From positions 872,001-936,000 of the forward strand of contig NC_010995.1 of assembly GCF_000019225.1 (NCBI RefSeq): a stretch of 64,000 nucleotides of DNA. Reading direction: 5' to 3'. This document shows, piece after piece, positions 1 through 7,989 of this stretch; the first letter of the stretch is position 1, and each line of letters starts with the position of its first letter. This stretch comes from Cellvibrio japonicus Ueda107 (GTDB lineage: Bacteria > Pseudomonadota > Gammaproteobacteria > Pseudomonadales > Cellvibrionaceae). Under the pieces are notes generated by a model. It made no database searches, was not told the DNA's origin, and saw only the letters and a list, made by a program, of their open reading frames with translations. The position numbers were made by a program, and so were the translations under genes.

Positions 1-168
1 TTTCTGGGGGAAAATACAGGCTTGGTGGTGGCCGAAATAGAGTTACCGGATGAGTCCACCGAGTTTGAGCGACCCGACTGGGTTGGCCTGGAAGTAACAA
101 ACGATTCCCGTTACTACAATGCCAATCTCTCCCGCTACCCCTATATCCAATGGCAGAACAACGATTAA
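1..168 (+). CDS. CYTH-domain protein, C-terminal fragment
   Basis: The window opens inside a gene. Frame 1 is open from base 1 to the TAA at 166-168 and encodes 55 residues. The segment VAEIELPDE followed by a Trp-Val-Gly-Glu-Val-Thr stretch and then YYNANLSRYPY is typical of the C-terminal strand and helix of CYTH domains (class IV adenylate cyclase / thiamine triphosphatase fold; short bacterial CYTH proteins often act as inorganic triphosphatases). The metal-binding ExExK motif would lie upstream, outside the window, so activity cannot be judged. Family call is from motif recognition only. Confidence 0.7.
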   Translation, partial: FLGENTGLVVAEIELPDESTEFERPDWVGLEVTNDSRYYNANLSRYPYIQWQNND

Positions 169-207
169 TAGCTGGTTTCTATCAGCTATATCAAATCAAT
201 TTTCTTT

Positions 208-224
208 GATAATGATTATTAATT
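208..224 (+). promoter_or_regulatory. Possible Fur-box-like sequence
   Basis: GATAATGATTATTAATT lies about 65 bases upstream of the DUF2061 gene. The first nine bases match half of the Fur consensus (GATAATGAT) and the continuation is only partly symmetrical. The match is suggestive rather than strong, and AT-rich intergenic DNA can give such hits by chance. Confidence 0.3.
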
Positions 225-290
225 GCCTAGTATGAATCCATGGGCTGGTACCTATGCCGGCCACAGATCAGAAGATGGGGGATTAATATC

Positions 291-500
291 ATGGCCAAAA
301 CTGCATCATTCGCTGTCGTTCACTTCAGTGTTGCCTTCGCTGTGGGCTATGCCTTTACCGGTAGTGTTTTGATTGGGGGGGCCATGGCCTTGGTGGAGCC
401 TGCGATTAACACTGTTGCTTTCTTCTTCCATGAAATAGCCTGGAAGAAAATTGAAGCTAATAAGGGCGTTATTGAGGATGTCTTTGCCAGTAGTGTGTAG
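291..500 (+). CDS. DUF2061 family small membrane protein
   Basis: A 69-residue protein beginning MAKTASFAVVHFSVAF. It has two hydrophobic segments (about residues 5-22 and 24-45) separated by a short Gly/Thr turn, followed by HEIAWKKIE. That pattern matches the DUF2061 (PF09834) family of small predicted membrane proteins of unknown function. The ATG at 291 is chosen because it gives the usual family length; an in-frame ATG at 240 would add a non-hydrophobic 17-residue extension. The gene converges on tatC, whose stop is 35 bases away, so the two probably share a short termination region. Confidence 0.65.
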   Translation: MAKTASFAVVHFSVAFAVGYAFTGSVLIGGAMALVEPAINTVAFFFHEIAWKKIEANKGVIEDVFASSV

Positions 501-534
501 GCGGGGATAGCGATATCCCCACTCTCTCGTGTGC

Positions 535-1284
535 TCAGGTCTCTTTACGGGCGCGCTCTTCGCTGCGTTTCTGCACAAGGCGCCCGAAGAAGAGGCCCGC
601 TTCAAAGAGCATCCACATGGGAATAGCAAGCAGTGTTTGGGAAAAGATGTCTGGCGGAGTTAACAGCATCCCCACGACAAAGCAACCAACGACAATATAG
701 CGACGTTTGCTCGCCAGGCTGTCAGCGCTGACGATACCTGAGTGAATCATGAGAACGGTTGCAACCGGGATTTCAAAGGCAAATCCAAACGCCAGCAACA
801 TGTGCAGTACCAGGTCCAGGTACTTGGTAATGTCAGTCATGGCACTGACACCTTCCAGCTCAATGCCCATGGTGAAATTAAACAGCATGGGTAGTACCAG
901 AAAATACGCAAAAGCCATTCCGGTAAAAAACAACAACACGCTAGAGATCAGCAGAGGCGCTGCCAATTGCTTCTCATGTATATAAAGGCCCGGCGCGATA
1001 AATGCCCAGATTTGATAGAGCATATAGGGGACGCTTAAGAACAGCGCTACGTAAAAGGTCAGCTTTAACGGTGTCAAAAATGGCGATATGACATCCGTTG
1101 CAATCATGCTGGTACCCTGGGGTAATACAGCCTGCAGTGGCGCTGAGATAATGGCGTAAATCTGGGTGGCAAACGGAAAAAGGCACACAAAGATAATCAG
1201 CAAACAGAAGAAAGTGCGCAGCAGGCGTGTGCGTAACTCCAGTAGGTGCTGAACCAGGGGTTGTTCTTTATCGGATGCTGTCAT
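535..1284 (-). CDS. tatC: Sec-independent protein translocase TatC
   Basis: A 249-residue polytopic inner-membrane protein and the core receptor subunit of the twin-arginine translocase, which binds the RR signal peptides of folded substrates. The N-terminal block (QPLVQHLLELRTRLLR) is the conserved TatC cytoplasmic head, and six hydrophobic segments follow. The internal TPLKLTFYVALF and PGLYIHEKQ regions are also family signatures. It is the last gene of tatABC; its ATG overlaps the tatB stop by 4 bases (ATGA), which indicates translational coupling. Length is normal for the family. Confidence 0.96.
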   Translation of the reverse strand: MTASDKEQPLVQHLLELRTRLLRTFFCLLIIFVCLFPFATQIYAIISAPLQAVLPQGTSMIATDVISPFLTPLKLTFYVALFLSVPYMLYQIWAFIAPGLYIHEKQLAAPLLISSVLLFFTGMAFAYFLVLPMLFNFTMGIELEGVSAMTDITKYLDLVLHMLLAFGFAFEIPVATVLMIHSGIVSADSLASKRRYIVVGCFVVGMLLTPPDIFSQTLLAIPMWMLFEAGLFFGRLVQKRSEERARKET

Positions 1285-1766
1285 GGTTTGGTAGGATCTG
1301 GCTGGGGTGGGGCATCAGCCGACGCTGTTTGCTCCTGGTGAGGTGTGCTTGCCTCCGCGGGCTGCTGATTATCTGCAATGGGCGTGGAATGCGCTGCTGC
1401 TGTTTGATGGGCGTGATCGGGCAGCTCCTCCGGTGCACCGTAGTCGCGTTGCTGTGCCTGGCGACGGGCTTCCTCGTCGGGATCCAGTGCTGCCTGGGCC
1501 TGTTGCTCACCTTGTTGGATTGCTTCCTCCATGGAGCGGCGTGTCTCTTCCAGGCTGCGCATAATCTCTTCGTTATGCAACTGGCGACGGATATCGTCAG
1601 CACCGATTTGCCGCTCAATTTCGCTGCGGGTTTCGCGCAGGCTGCGTTTGAGACGGCCTATCCACAAACCGATCGTGCGCACTGTCTCGGGGAGTTGCTC
1701 TGGCCCTATTACAACCAGCGCCACAACCAGGCAGAGCAGGAGCTCCGTAAAACCTATATCAAACAC
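1281..1766 (-). CDS. tatB: Sec-independent protein translocase TatB
   Basis: A 161-residue protein beginning MFDIGFTELLLCLVVALVV, the typical TatB start: one N-terminal membrane helix containing the conserved Glu, then the Gly-Pro hinge (IGPEQLPE) and an amphipathic helix. The charged, low-complexity Gln/Ala/Pro-rich C-terminal tail from about residue 90 is variable in the family. TatB works with TatC to recognise twin-arginine signal peptides. It lies 13 bases downstream of tatA and overlaps tatC by 4 bases. Confidence 0.95.
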   Translation of the reverse strand: MFDIGFTELLLCLVVALVVIGPEQLPETVRTIGLWIGRLKRSLRETRSEIERQIGADDIRRQLHNEEIMRSLEETRRSMEEAIQQGEQQAQAALDPDEEARRQAQQRDYGAPEELPDHAHQTAAAHSTPIADNQQPAEASTPHQEQTASADAPPQPDPTKP

Positions 1767-1779
1767 GCGTGTGGCTCAC

Positions 1780-2034
1780 TCAGTGTTTCTGGTCGGATTT
1801 CTCGTGGACAGTTGCGCTATTCACACCGGCGCTCTTGTCCTCAACAGACTGGGGCTTGGTCGGCTCTTCTTTGTTTTTATCGCCTTCTTCGCCATTGTTC
1901 ATGGAGCTTTTAAACCCCTTGATCATACTGCCCAGGTCGCTGCCCAGCGTGCGTAAGCGCTTGGTGCCGAAAAGCATAACCACGATGGCCAGAACGATGA
2001 GTAATTGCCAAATGCTGATACCGCTGATACCCAT
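1780..2034 (-). CDS. tatA: Sec-independent protein translocase TatA
   Basis: An 84-residue protein, MGISGISIWQLLIVLAI..., with one membrane helix, the FGTKRLR hinge and amphipathic helix that define TatA, and a charged Lys/Glu-rich tail. TatA oligomers form the transport-active element of the Tat system. The start at 2034 is chosen over an in-frame ATG 33 bases upstream: it gives the canonical N-terminus and a GAGGA ribosome site stands about 8 bases before it. It is the first of the three tat genes, following hisE by about 55 bases, the same order as in Pseudomonas. Confidence 0.95.
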   Translation of the reverse strand: MGISGISIWQLLIVLAIVVMLFGTKRLRTLGSDLGSMIKGFKSSMNNGEEGDKNKEEPTKPQSVEDKSAGVNSATVHEKSDQKH

Positions 2035-2089
2035 GATAGATTCCTCAAATTGCAGTAATAAGCCCACCTGAGTTGGTGGTGCTGGTCAG

Positions 2090-2428
2090 TTATTGTGACG
2101 TGCGCGCTGCTTTTTCGGCAATGCCGGAAACATGAAAGCGGCGCGCCAGTTCGTTGAGTACATCCTCGGCAGAGCAGCCCAGGTGTGAAAGCATCACCAG
2201 GCTGTGAAACCAGAGATCGGCGGTTTCATAGATGAGATCTGTGTTATCGCCACTGGTTTGTGCATCCTTGGCGGCGAGAAGGGTTTCTGTACACTCTTCG
2301 CCCACTTTTTCCAGAATCTTGTTCAGGCCTTTTTTGTGCAGGCTGGCCACATAGGAACTGTCTGCGTCGGCATTTTGCTTGCGCGTTTCCAGTATCTCAG
2401 TCAATTGTTTAAGAATGTCGTTGCTCAT
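2090..2428 (-). CDS. hisE: Phosphoribosyl-ATP pyrophosphatase HisE
   Basis: A 112-residue all-alpha MazG-like hydrolase that removes pyrophosphate from phosphoribosyl-ATP in the second step of histidine synthesis. The conserved block EKVGEECTETLLAAKD and the later DLIYETADLWFHSLV carry the acidic metal ligands. The start at 2428 (MSNDILKQL) is preferred over the longer frame because it directly follows the hisI stop and gives the usual size. HisE and HisI are separate proteins here, as in Pseudomonas, not the HisIE fusion of enterics. Confidence 0.95.
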   Translation of the reverse strand: MSNDILKQLTEILETRKQNADADSSYVASLHKKGLNKILEKVGEECTETLLAAKDAQTSGDNTDLIYETADLWFHSLVMLSHLGCSAEDVLNELARRFHVSGIAEKAARTSQ

Positions 2429-2430
2429 AC

Positions 2431-2811
2431 TTAATATATCTCGGCAGGATCTTTTAATACCGGGTCTACCGCTACCCATTCACCGTTGCGGAAAACCCGG
2501 TAGAAACAGGATTCGCGCCCGGTATGGCAAGCTATTCCACCCTCCTGCACAACTTGTAAAACAATAACGTCTTCATCGCAATCCAGGCGTATTTCACGCA
2601 CATGCTGTACATGGCCTGAGGTTTCCCCTTTGTGCCACAACTGGTTGCGTGAGCGCGACCAGTAAATAGCTTGTTGTTTCTCGGCGGTCAGTCGCAGTGA
2701 CTCGCGATTCATCCAGGCCATCATCAGGATACGGCCGCTGGTGGCATCCTGGGCGATGGCAGGTACCAGGCCATCGGCATTCCAGTTTACGCTATCGAGC
2801 CAGTCTTTCAT
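2431..2811 (-). CDS. hisI: Phosphoribosyl-AMP cyclohydrolase HisI
   Basis: A 126-residue enzyme that opens the purine ring of phosphoribosyl-AMP, the third step of histidine synthesis. Visible motifs are MMAWMNRESL, YWSRSRNQLWHKGETSGH, the Asp-rich metal site (LDCDEDV) and the Cys-containing ACHTGRESCFYR that supplies the zinc ligands. It begins 25 bases after the aldo/keto reductase stop and ends 2 bases before hisE, so it probably sits inside a longer minus-strand transcript. Confidence 0.95.
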   Translation of the reverse strand: MKDWLDSVNWNADGLVPAIAQDATSGRILMMAWMNRESLRLTAEKQQAIYWSRSRNQLWHKGETSGHVQHVREIRLDCDEDVIVLQVVQEGGIACHTGRESCFYRVFRNGEWVAVDPVLKDPAEIY

Positions 2812-2835
2812 CGGATTTCTCTCCGGTTTTGCGTA

Positions 2836-3654
2836 TTAATCGTGTAAAACGGCCATGGCGGCAAGGCAGTTAGCGCGCAGGTGTGCAGGGTTGATGGTGC
2901 CTATGACTGCACTGGTCACGCCTGGCTTGCCCAGCGCAAAGGCCAGGGCTTGTTCGAGGGCATCTTTACCTGAGGCGGGCGCATCATGGCAGATATGGCC
3001 GCTGGCGAGAACTTTTTTTAGTAGCACTCCCTTGCCGAGGTCGCGACAGCGGTCAATAACGGCTTCCTCATGGGGATTCTGTGGGTTGTAGGTCACCATG
3101 ACCAGGTCACAGAGCTCTGCGGCCTTGAGTCCGCCTTCCGCTGTCTTGCTGGAGATGCCTATAGCGCGTATCCAGCCCTCCTGCTGCAGGCGGCACAGGC
3201 TATCGATAACCGGGCTCTGCTCCAGGATATCCAGATCGTTGCCATCAGAGTGGATCAGCACTATATCCAGGTAATCGGTACGCAGGCGACGCATGCTTCG
3301 CTCTATGCTGGCGCGTGTGTGCCTGGCGCTGAAATCGAACCAGGAGCGTCCCTCCTGCGCAAATTTATCCGGCTCAAACTCTTCACCCACTTTGGTGGAA
3401 ATGATCCAGGATTGCCGCTCCCCGCGCAGCAGGTCACCCAGTCGCTCCTCGCTGAAGCCGTAGGCCGGCGCCGTATCGAGCAGGTTGACACCCAGGTCGC
3501 GTGCAGCGGCCAGCAACTCGCGCAATTGCTCGTTGCTTGGCAAATTGAACGAGTCCGGGTATTTGACGCTTTGGTTGCGGCCAAATTTGACGGTTCCCAG
3601 GCTAATGATGCCGGGCTCCAGTTCTGTCAGGCCAAGGCGGCGGCGCGGCAACAT
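2836..3654 (-). CDS. Aldo/keto reductase family protein
   Basis: A 272-residue predicted NADPH-dependent oxidoreductase with the TIM-barrel aldo/keto reductase fold. Visible markers are LGLTELEPGIISLGTVKFG at the N-terminus, NLLDTAPAYGFSEERLG (catalytic Asp and Tyr region), an S-T-K strand with the catalytic Lys, DIVLIHSDG (in place of the usual LxHxP/D His strand) and SAVIGTINPAHLRAN near the C-terminal cofactor site. The substrate cannot be told. Its ATG overlaps the stop of the upstream FAD oxidoreductase (ATGA), so the two are translationally coupled and likely act on related substrates. Confidence 0.85.
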   Translation of the reverse strand: MLPRRRLGLTELEPGIISLGTVKFGRNQSVKYPDSFNLPSNEQLRELLAAARDLGVNLLDTAPAYGFSEERLGDLLRGERQSWIISTKVGEEFEPDKFAQEGRSWFDFSARHTRASIERSMRRLRTDYLDIVLIHSDGNDLDILEQSPVIDSLCRLQQEGWIRAIGISSKTAEGGLKAAELCDLVMVTYNPQNPHEEAVIDRCRDLGKGVLLKKVLASGHICHDAPASGKDALEQALAFALGKPGVTSAVIGTINPAHLRANCLAAMAVLHD

Positions 3655-4946
3655 CAGGCAAACTCCTCATCGTCATCTGCTTCGGGAAACATCAGCGCCA
3701 GGCGCTCCTCGGTGCTGATAGCAGGAGGAAATGCCAATTCCCATGGGGTTTTTGCAATAGGGGCCAGGGGCAGCCACTCGCCGGGGTTAACCTTGGGAAG
3801 CCCCAGTGGGGCAGGTAACTGTGTCAGGGTTTCACTGGCCAGGTTGGGGGCAAGGGTAAGCTTGGTTGGCCAGGCTACCAGCAGGTTAGTGGCGCCCTTT
3901 GCCGGTGCAACAAAGGCTTTGTCGGGACGAGTCAAGCCCGGCTGGCGGGGTTCGGCGCGGTTAATGGGTAAGGTGGCCCATTCGGCATGGGTTAAATCCA
4001 CCCAGGGTAACAACTCGGCCAGCTCTTGTTTGGCCAGTGCAATCAGATCGTCTGCATCCAGGCTTGCGCCGCGCTCAGCCAGGCTGCCGCCGAGGTACCA
4101 AATGCGCTCACCCAGCGGCAGGCGGTGACTGGAGATGGTCAGCCGCGGGGTGGTTTCCGCGCCCAGGCAGTGGCCGTAAAAATCGAAGGGCTGTGTGTGC
4201 TTAACCATGACTTGCTGCAGAGGGCGAAGCTGCATGGCCGGGCTATCCAGGTTTAATTTCCGCAGCAGCTCGGCATTACCCTGGCCGGCACAGAAGACGA
4301 AACAGTTGGCCTGGATACGGATGGTTCCGTTTTGGGGGTGGTTTATATGCAGTTGCACATCACCTGCGGCGGTGCGTTCAAGGTGAGCGTTGTTCCAATC
4401 CAGCGCTACACAGCGCCCTGCAACATTGTTGGCGAGGTTGGCTACCAGGCTGGGGGTATCAATAACCAGATCCTCAAGGCGATAGAGGCTGCCGTTAAAC
4501 TCTTTATGGCGTAAGAGGGGGGGGCGGCGATCATCGCTGACAGTGTCTACCCGGCCCCGGGTCAGCTTGCTGGCAAGGAAGCCGGTGAGTTTGCTGCCAA
4601 GGCTCTGGGTCGACCACATGAAAAAGTGGTCGCTGAGGATGCGCGTGTGGCGCAAGTTGACCTCTCCTTCGCCGCACAGGCAATCGCGCCAGTAGCGCGG
4701 CATGTCGGCGATGGCTTCCGAGGCGCCGGTCAGTGCACCCGCCAGGGTGTATTTCATCCCACCGTGGATCATTCCCTGGGAGGCGAGGGTTTGCCCGCTA
4801 CCCAGACCATGGGATTCAAACAGCGCCAGTTCATAGCCGGCAGACTTGGCGCGATTGGCCAGCCATAACCCGGCTACCCCGCCGCCGATAATGGCGAGAT
4901 CGAGTTGAAGGGTGTGAATAGCAGAGTCTGGCAGCGAATTGCTCAT
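3654..4946 (-). CDS. FAD-dependent oxidoreductase (DAO-type)
   Basis: A 430-residue flavoprotein. The N-terminal LDLAIIGGGVAGLWLANRAKSAG is the dinucleotide-binding GxGxxG fold with a following acidic residue (LFESHGLGSG), as in the D-amino-acid / glycerol-3-phosphate oxidoreductase superfamily. The C-terminal part carries RAEPRQPGLTRPDKAFV and a substrate-domain region of the same superfamily. No signal peptide is seen. It is the first gene of a tight minus-strand run leading through the aldo/keto reductase into hisI-hisE-tatABC. The exact substrate is unknown. Confidence 0.75.
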   Translation of the reverse strand: MSNSLPDSAIHTLQLDLAIIGGGVAGLWLANRAKSAGYELALFESHGLGSGQTLASQGMIHGGMKYTLAGALTGASEAIADMPRYWRDCLCGEGEVNLRHTRILSDHFFMWSTQSLGSKLTGFLASKLTRGRVDTVSDDRRPPLLRHKEFNGSLYRLEDLVIDTPSLVANLANNVAGRCVALDWNNAHLERTAAGDVQLHINHPQNGTIRIQANCFVFCAGQGNAELLRKLNLDSPAMQLRPLQQVMVKHTQPFDFYGHCLGAETTPRLTISSHRLPLGERIWYLGGSLAERGASLDADDLIALAKQELAELLPWVDLTHAEWATLPINRAEPRQPGLTRPDKAFVAPAKGATNLLVAWPTKLTLAPNLASETLTQLPAPLGLPKVNPGEWLPLAPIAKTPWELAFPPAISTEERLALMFPEADDDEEFA

Positions 4947-5022
4947 GGAACCGGTAATGGTGTGGCTGTGGCGGCGCAGTATAAGCCTTTCGGCTTTGAA
5001 ATACCCTTGTTGATTGCCGGGA

Positions 5023-5050
5023 TTGATCTGGTGCTTGCGACTGGTAAACT
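5023..5050 (+). promoter_or_regulatory. Possible sigma-70 promoter for the RmlD-like gene
   Basis: TTGATC (5023-5028) and TAAACT (5045-5050) are separated by 16 bases and lie about 30 bases upstream of the ATG at 5081. The spacing and hexamers are acceptable but imperfect, and the site is inferred from sequence alone. Confidence 0.3.
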
Positions 5051-5080
5051 GCCGGGAAACCCAAGGAATTTCTAGTACTT

Positions 5081-5950
5081 ATGTTATTTAAGCTACTCCT
5101 GACCCAGGCGAACTCTCCCCTTGGCAGCGCACTTCACCATGACCTGGAACGTGAGTCTGTCAACCTCCTCTTACCGCAAGCGGAGGATGTGGATTGGCGT
5201 CATGCCGAGTCTGTCTCTGCCTATATCCAGCAAAAGTGCCCGGAACTGGTTATTAATAATTATGCCTGGGATACATTGGATACCCGGGATGGACAGGATG
5301 CCTATCTCGCCGCCGCTACCCACCTGGCGGCCGCGTGTGCTGATGCCGATATTCCCCTGATCCATCTATCGGGGTACCAGGTGTTTAGCGGGAATAGCAA
5401 AAGTACCCACAGTGAAAAAGACAATGTTGACCCGGTAACTGCCCAGGGGAAAACCCTGGTGGCGGCCGAGCAGGCCATTGCCCGCCTTTGTCCGCGGCAT
5501 ATCTGCCTGCGTCTGGGCTGGGTGATTGGTGCCTATGGCGATAACCTGCTGACCCGCTTGTTGGGGGGATATCTGGGCGGACAGGCGGTGCAAGCCAATC
5601 GGCGTTTGCGGGGGGCGCCGACAACCCTGGCTGATGTGGCGCGGGTATTGGTGGGATTGTATAAACAGATCAGCTGTGGTTCCGACAACTGGGGCATCAT
5701 GCATTATTGCTCAGGCGATGCCTGTACCCAGGAAGAGTTTGCCGAGCAGTTATTGCAGTTATTAATCCAGCAACAACTGCTGACGGCCGAACCCAGCTTG
5801 ACCATTATTGATGATGAAAATACCGATGAGCCTGCCAGCGCGATTCTCACCTGCCGTGTGATTCGCGACTGCTTTGGTGTGCAGGCGCGCTCCTGGCGTC
5901 CCAGTTTGCTGCCCTTGGTGAAGCAGTGGCTCCACAATCGTGGAGAGTGA
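5081..5950 (+). CDS. RmlD-like sugar-nucleotide reductase homologue (SDR fold)
   Basis: A 289-residue protein with the overall pattern of dTDP-4-dehydrorhamnose reductases. It shows a Rossmann N-terminus, CPELVINNYAWDTLD (RmlD VxNxAAxT region), LIHLSGYQVFSGN (STDYVF-like strand), LRLGWVIG and a C-terminal substrate domain. The usual Gly-rich loop is degenerate (NSPLGSAL). At the YGKxK active-site position the sequence reads AQGKT, so the catalytic Tyr seems absent. It may be a non-catalytic or altered homologue. It stands alone, divergent from the FAD oxidoreductase and convergent with fabB. Confidence 0.7.
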   Translation: MLFKLLLTQANSPLGSALHHDLERESVNLLLPQAEDVDWRHAESVSAYIQQKCPELVINNYAWDTLDTRDGQDAYLAAATHLAAACADADIPLIHLSGYQVFSGNSKSTHSEKDNVDPVTAQGKTLVAAEQAIARLCPRHICLRLGWVIGAYGDNLLTRLLGGYLGGQAVQANRRLRGAPTTLADVARVLVGLYKQISCGSDNWGIMHYCSGDACTQEEFAEQLLQLLIQQQLLTAEPSLTIIDDENTDEPASAILTCRVIRDCFGVQARSWRPSLLPLVKQWLHNRGE

Positions 5951-5975
5951 TCCTGTCTTTAATAAGGGGCACAAT

Positions 5976-6012
5976 AAAAAAGGCCGCACTCCAGGGGGAG
6001 GTGGCCTTTTTT
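5976..6012. terminator. Bidirectional rho-independent terminator
   Basis: A GC-rich imperfect hairpin built on GGCC arms is flanked by six A on the left and six T on the right. It lies between the convergent RmlD-like gene and fabB, so it can terminate both. Confidence 0.75.
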
Positions 6013-6025
6013 ATGGGGGCGACAT

Positions 6026-7237
6026 TTAAATGCTTTGGAATACCAGGGTGGCGTTGGTGCCGCCAAAGCCAAAACTGTTGGACATCACACGCTTGAGCTT
6101 CACATTGTCCTGGCGTTTCAGCACGATCGGTATTCCCTCGGCTTCCGGATCGACGGACTCAATATTGGCCGAGGCACAGATAAAGTCGTTTGCCATCATC
6201 AGCAGGCTGTAGATAGCCTCCTGCACACCGGTTGCTCCCAGGCTGTGACCGGTCAGTGACTTGGTAGAGCTGATAGCCGGAATCTGGTCGCCAAAGGTTT
6301 CCTTGATGGCTTTCAGTTCTGCCAAATCACCCACAGGGGTAGAAGTACCGTGGGAATTGATGTAGTCGATAGGGCCATCCACTGTCGCCAGGGCCTGCTT
6401 CATACAGCGCACTGCGCCTTCCCCGGAAGGGGCGACCATGTCATAACCGTCAGAGGTGGCACCATAGCCGACCACTTCGGCATAGATCCTGGCACCGCGC
6501 GCTTTGGCGTGTTCGTATTCTTCCAGTACCAGGCAACCGCCGCCGCCCGCAATCACAAATCCGTCGCGATTGGCATCGTAGGCGCGGGAGGCCTTATCCG
6601 GGGTTTCGTTGTATTTGGTTGAAAGCGCGCCCATGGCATCGAACAGTGCGGTCAGGGTCCAGTGCTCTTCTTCACCGCCACCGGCAAAGACGATGTCCTG
6701 CTTGCCCAACTGGATCAGCTCCATGGCATTGCCGACACAGTGGGCACTGGTGGCACAGGCAGAGGAAATGGAGTAGTTGACCCCTTTGATCTTGAAGGGG
6801 GTTGCCAGGCATGCCGAGGTGGTACTGCCCATGGTTTGGGTTACGCGATAGGGGCCAACGCGTTTGAGGCCTTTTTCGCGCAGTATGTCTGCGGCTTCCA
6901 CCAGGTTCATGGAGGAGGCGCCACCGGAACCCATAATAATACCGGTGCGCTCGTTGGAGACCTTGTCTTCACTCAGGCCAGCATCGGCAATTGCCTGTTG
7001 CATGGACAGATAGGCGAAGGCGGCTGCATCTCCCATAAAGCGCAGTATCTTGCGATCAATCAGCTCGCTCAGGTTGATATCAATAGAACCGGCGACCTGG
7101 CTGCGAAAACCCATTTGTTGGTAAGTTTCCTGAAATTTGATGCCGGAACGACCATTGCGCAGCGCGTCCAATACGGCGGCTAGATTATTGCCCAGGCAGG
7201 AAATAATCCCCATGCCGGTAACAACAACGCGTCTCAT
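6026..7237 (-). CDS. fabB: 3-oxoacyl-ACP synthase I (FabB)
   Basis: A 403-residue ketoacyl-ACP synthase that elongates acyl chains and, with FabA, makes unsaturated fatty acids. The nucleophile lies in SISSACATSAHCVGNA, and the two active-site His residues in NSHGTSTPVGD and the later KSLTGHSLGATG. NSFGFGGTNATLVF is the C-terminal glycine-rich loop. It follows fabA by about 120 bases on the same strand, the standard fabA-fabB operon of Pseudomonas-type bacteria. Confidence 0.96.
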   Translation of the reverse strand: MRRVVVTGMGIISCLGNNLAAVLDALRNGRSGIKFQETYQQMGFRSQVAGSIDINLSELIDRKILRFMGDAAAFAYLSMQQAIADAGLSEDKVSNERTGIIMGSGGASSMNLVEAADILREKGLKRVGPYRVTQTMGSTTSACLATPFKIKGVNYSISSACATSAHCVGNAMELIQLGKQDIVFAGGGEEEHWTLTALFDAMGALSTKYNETPDKASRAYDANRDGFVIAGGGGCLVLEEYEHAKARGARIYAEVVGYGATSDGYDMVAPSGEGAVRCMKQALATVDGPIDYINSHGTSTPVGDLAELKAIKETFGDQIPAISSTKSLTGHSLGATGVQEAIYSLLMMANDFICASANIESVDPEAEGIPIVLKRQDNVKLKRVMSNSFGFGGTNATLVFQSI

Positions 7238-7355
7238 AGGCTACCTCTACTTATTTACACTCATTACAGTGCCTGCATTTAAAGGCTTAATTGTCGGCGG
7301 GACAGGGCGGGCATTATGCCATAGATCGCAAAATGTCTGCCTTTGGCTGAGATGG

Positions 7356-7880
7356 TTAGAAAGAGTCAGTGTTCTGGAACAGGCCGACCCGTAAATCATG
7401 GGCGAAATAGATGTCCTTGCCGTCACAGGAAACCCGGCCATCAGCAATCCCCATGATCAGCTTGCGTTCAATCACGCGCTTCAAGTGAATGTGATAGGTG
7501 ATTTTCTTGGCGGTGGGCAGGATCTGGCCGGTAAATTTCAGCTCGCCGCAACCCAGGGCGCGGCCGCGGCCAAGGTTGCCTTTCCAGCCGAGGAAAAACC
7601 CTACCAATTGCCACATGGCGTCCAATCCCAGGCAGCCCGGCATGACGGGGTCACCGGGGAAGTGGCATTCAAAGAACCAGAGGTCCGGGCTGATATCCAA
7701 CTCGGCGATAATCTCGCCCTTGCCGAACTCACCGCCAGTGTGGCTGATATGCGTAATGCGGTCGAGCATGAGCATATTGGGCAGGGGCAATTGTGCATTG
7801 CCGGGGCCGAACAGGTTGCCTTTGCCGCACTCGATCAAATCATCGCGACTGTAAGAGCTCTGGGGTTGGAAGCTGGTCAT
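7356..7880 (-). CDS. fabA: 3-hydroxydecanoyl-ACP dehydratase/isomerase (FabA)
   Basis: A 174-residue hot-dog-fold enzyme that dehydrates 3-hydroxydecanoyl-ACP and isomerises the product to the cis-3 enoyl form, the entry point to unsaturated fatty acids. The catalytic His is in WFFECHFPGDPVMPG and the catalytic Asp in CLGLDAMWQL. Length and N-terminus (SYSRDDLIECGKG) are normal for FabA. It is upstream of fabB on the same strand. Confidence 0.96.
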   Translation of the reverse strand: MTSFQPQSSYSRDDLIECGKGNLFGPGNAQLPLPNMLMLDRITHISHTGGEFGKGEIIAELDISPDLWFFECHFPGDPVMPGCLGLDAMWQLVGFFLGWKGNLGRGRALGCGELKFTGQILPTAKKITYHIHLKRVIERKLIMGIADGRVSCDGKDIYFAHDLRVGLFQNTDSF

Positions 7881-7989
7881 AGGATATCCGGTACTTGATT
7901 ATCGGGCAGACGCAATCCGGCAGGCGGCGCGCAAGGTGCGCCATTCTAACCGCTGTGGCCCAGTTGTCCAGTTGCCTGCCTGTGCAGGA

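Noticed and set aside
1227..1913. Plus-strand frame of 228 codons opposite tatB/tatA
   Set aside because: It is opposite the conserved tatABC genes; its Cys/Leu-rich composition is typical of an antisense shadow.
3070..4128. Plus-strand frame of 352 codons opposite the aldo/keto and FAD oxidoreductase genes
   Set aside because: The opposite strand carries clear cofactor motifs; the frame has low-complexity, non-protein-like composition.
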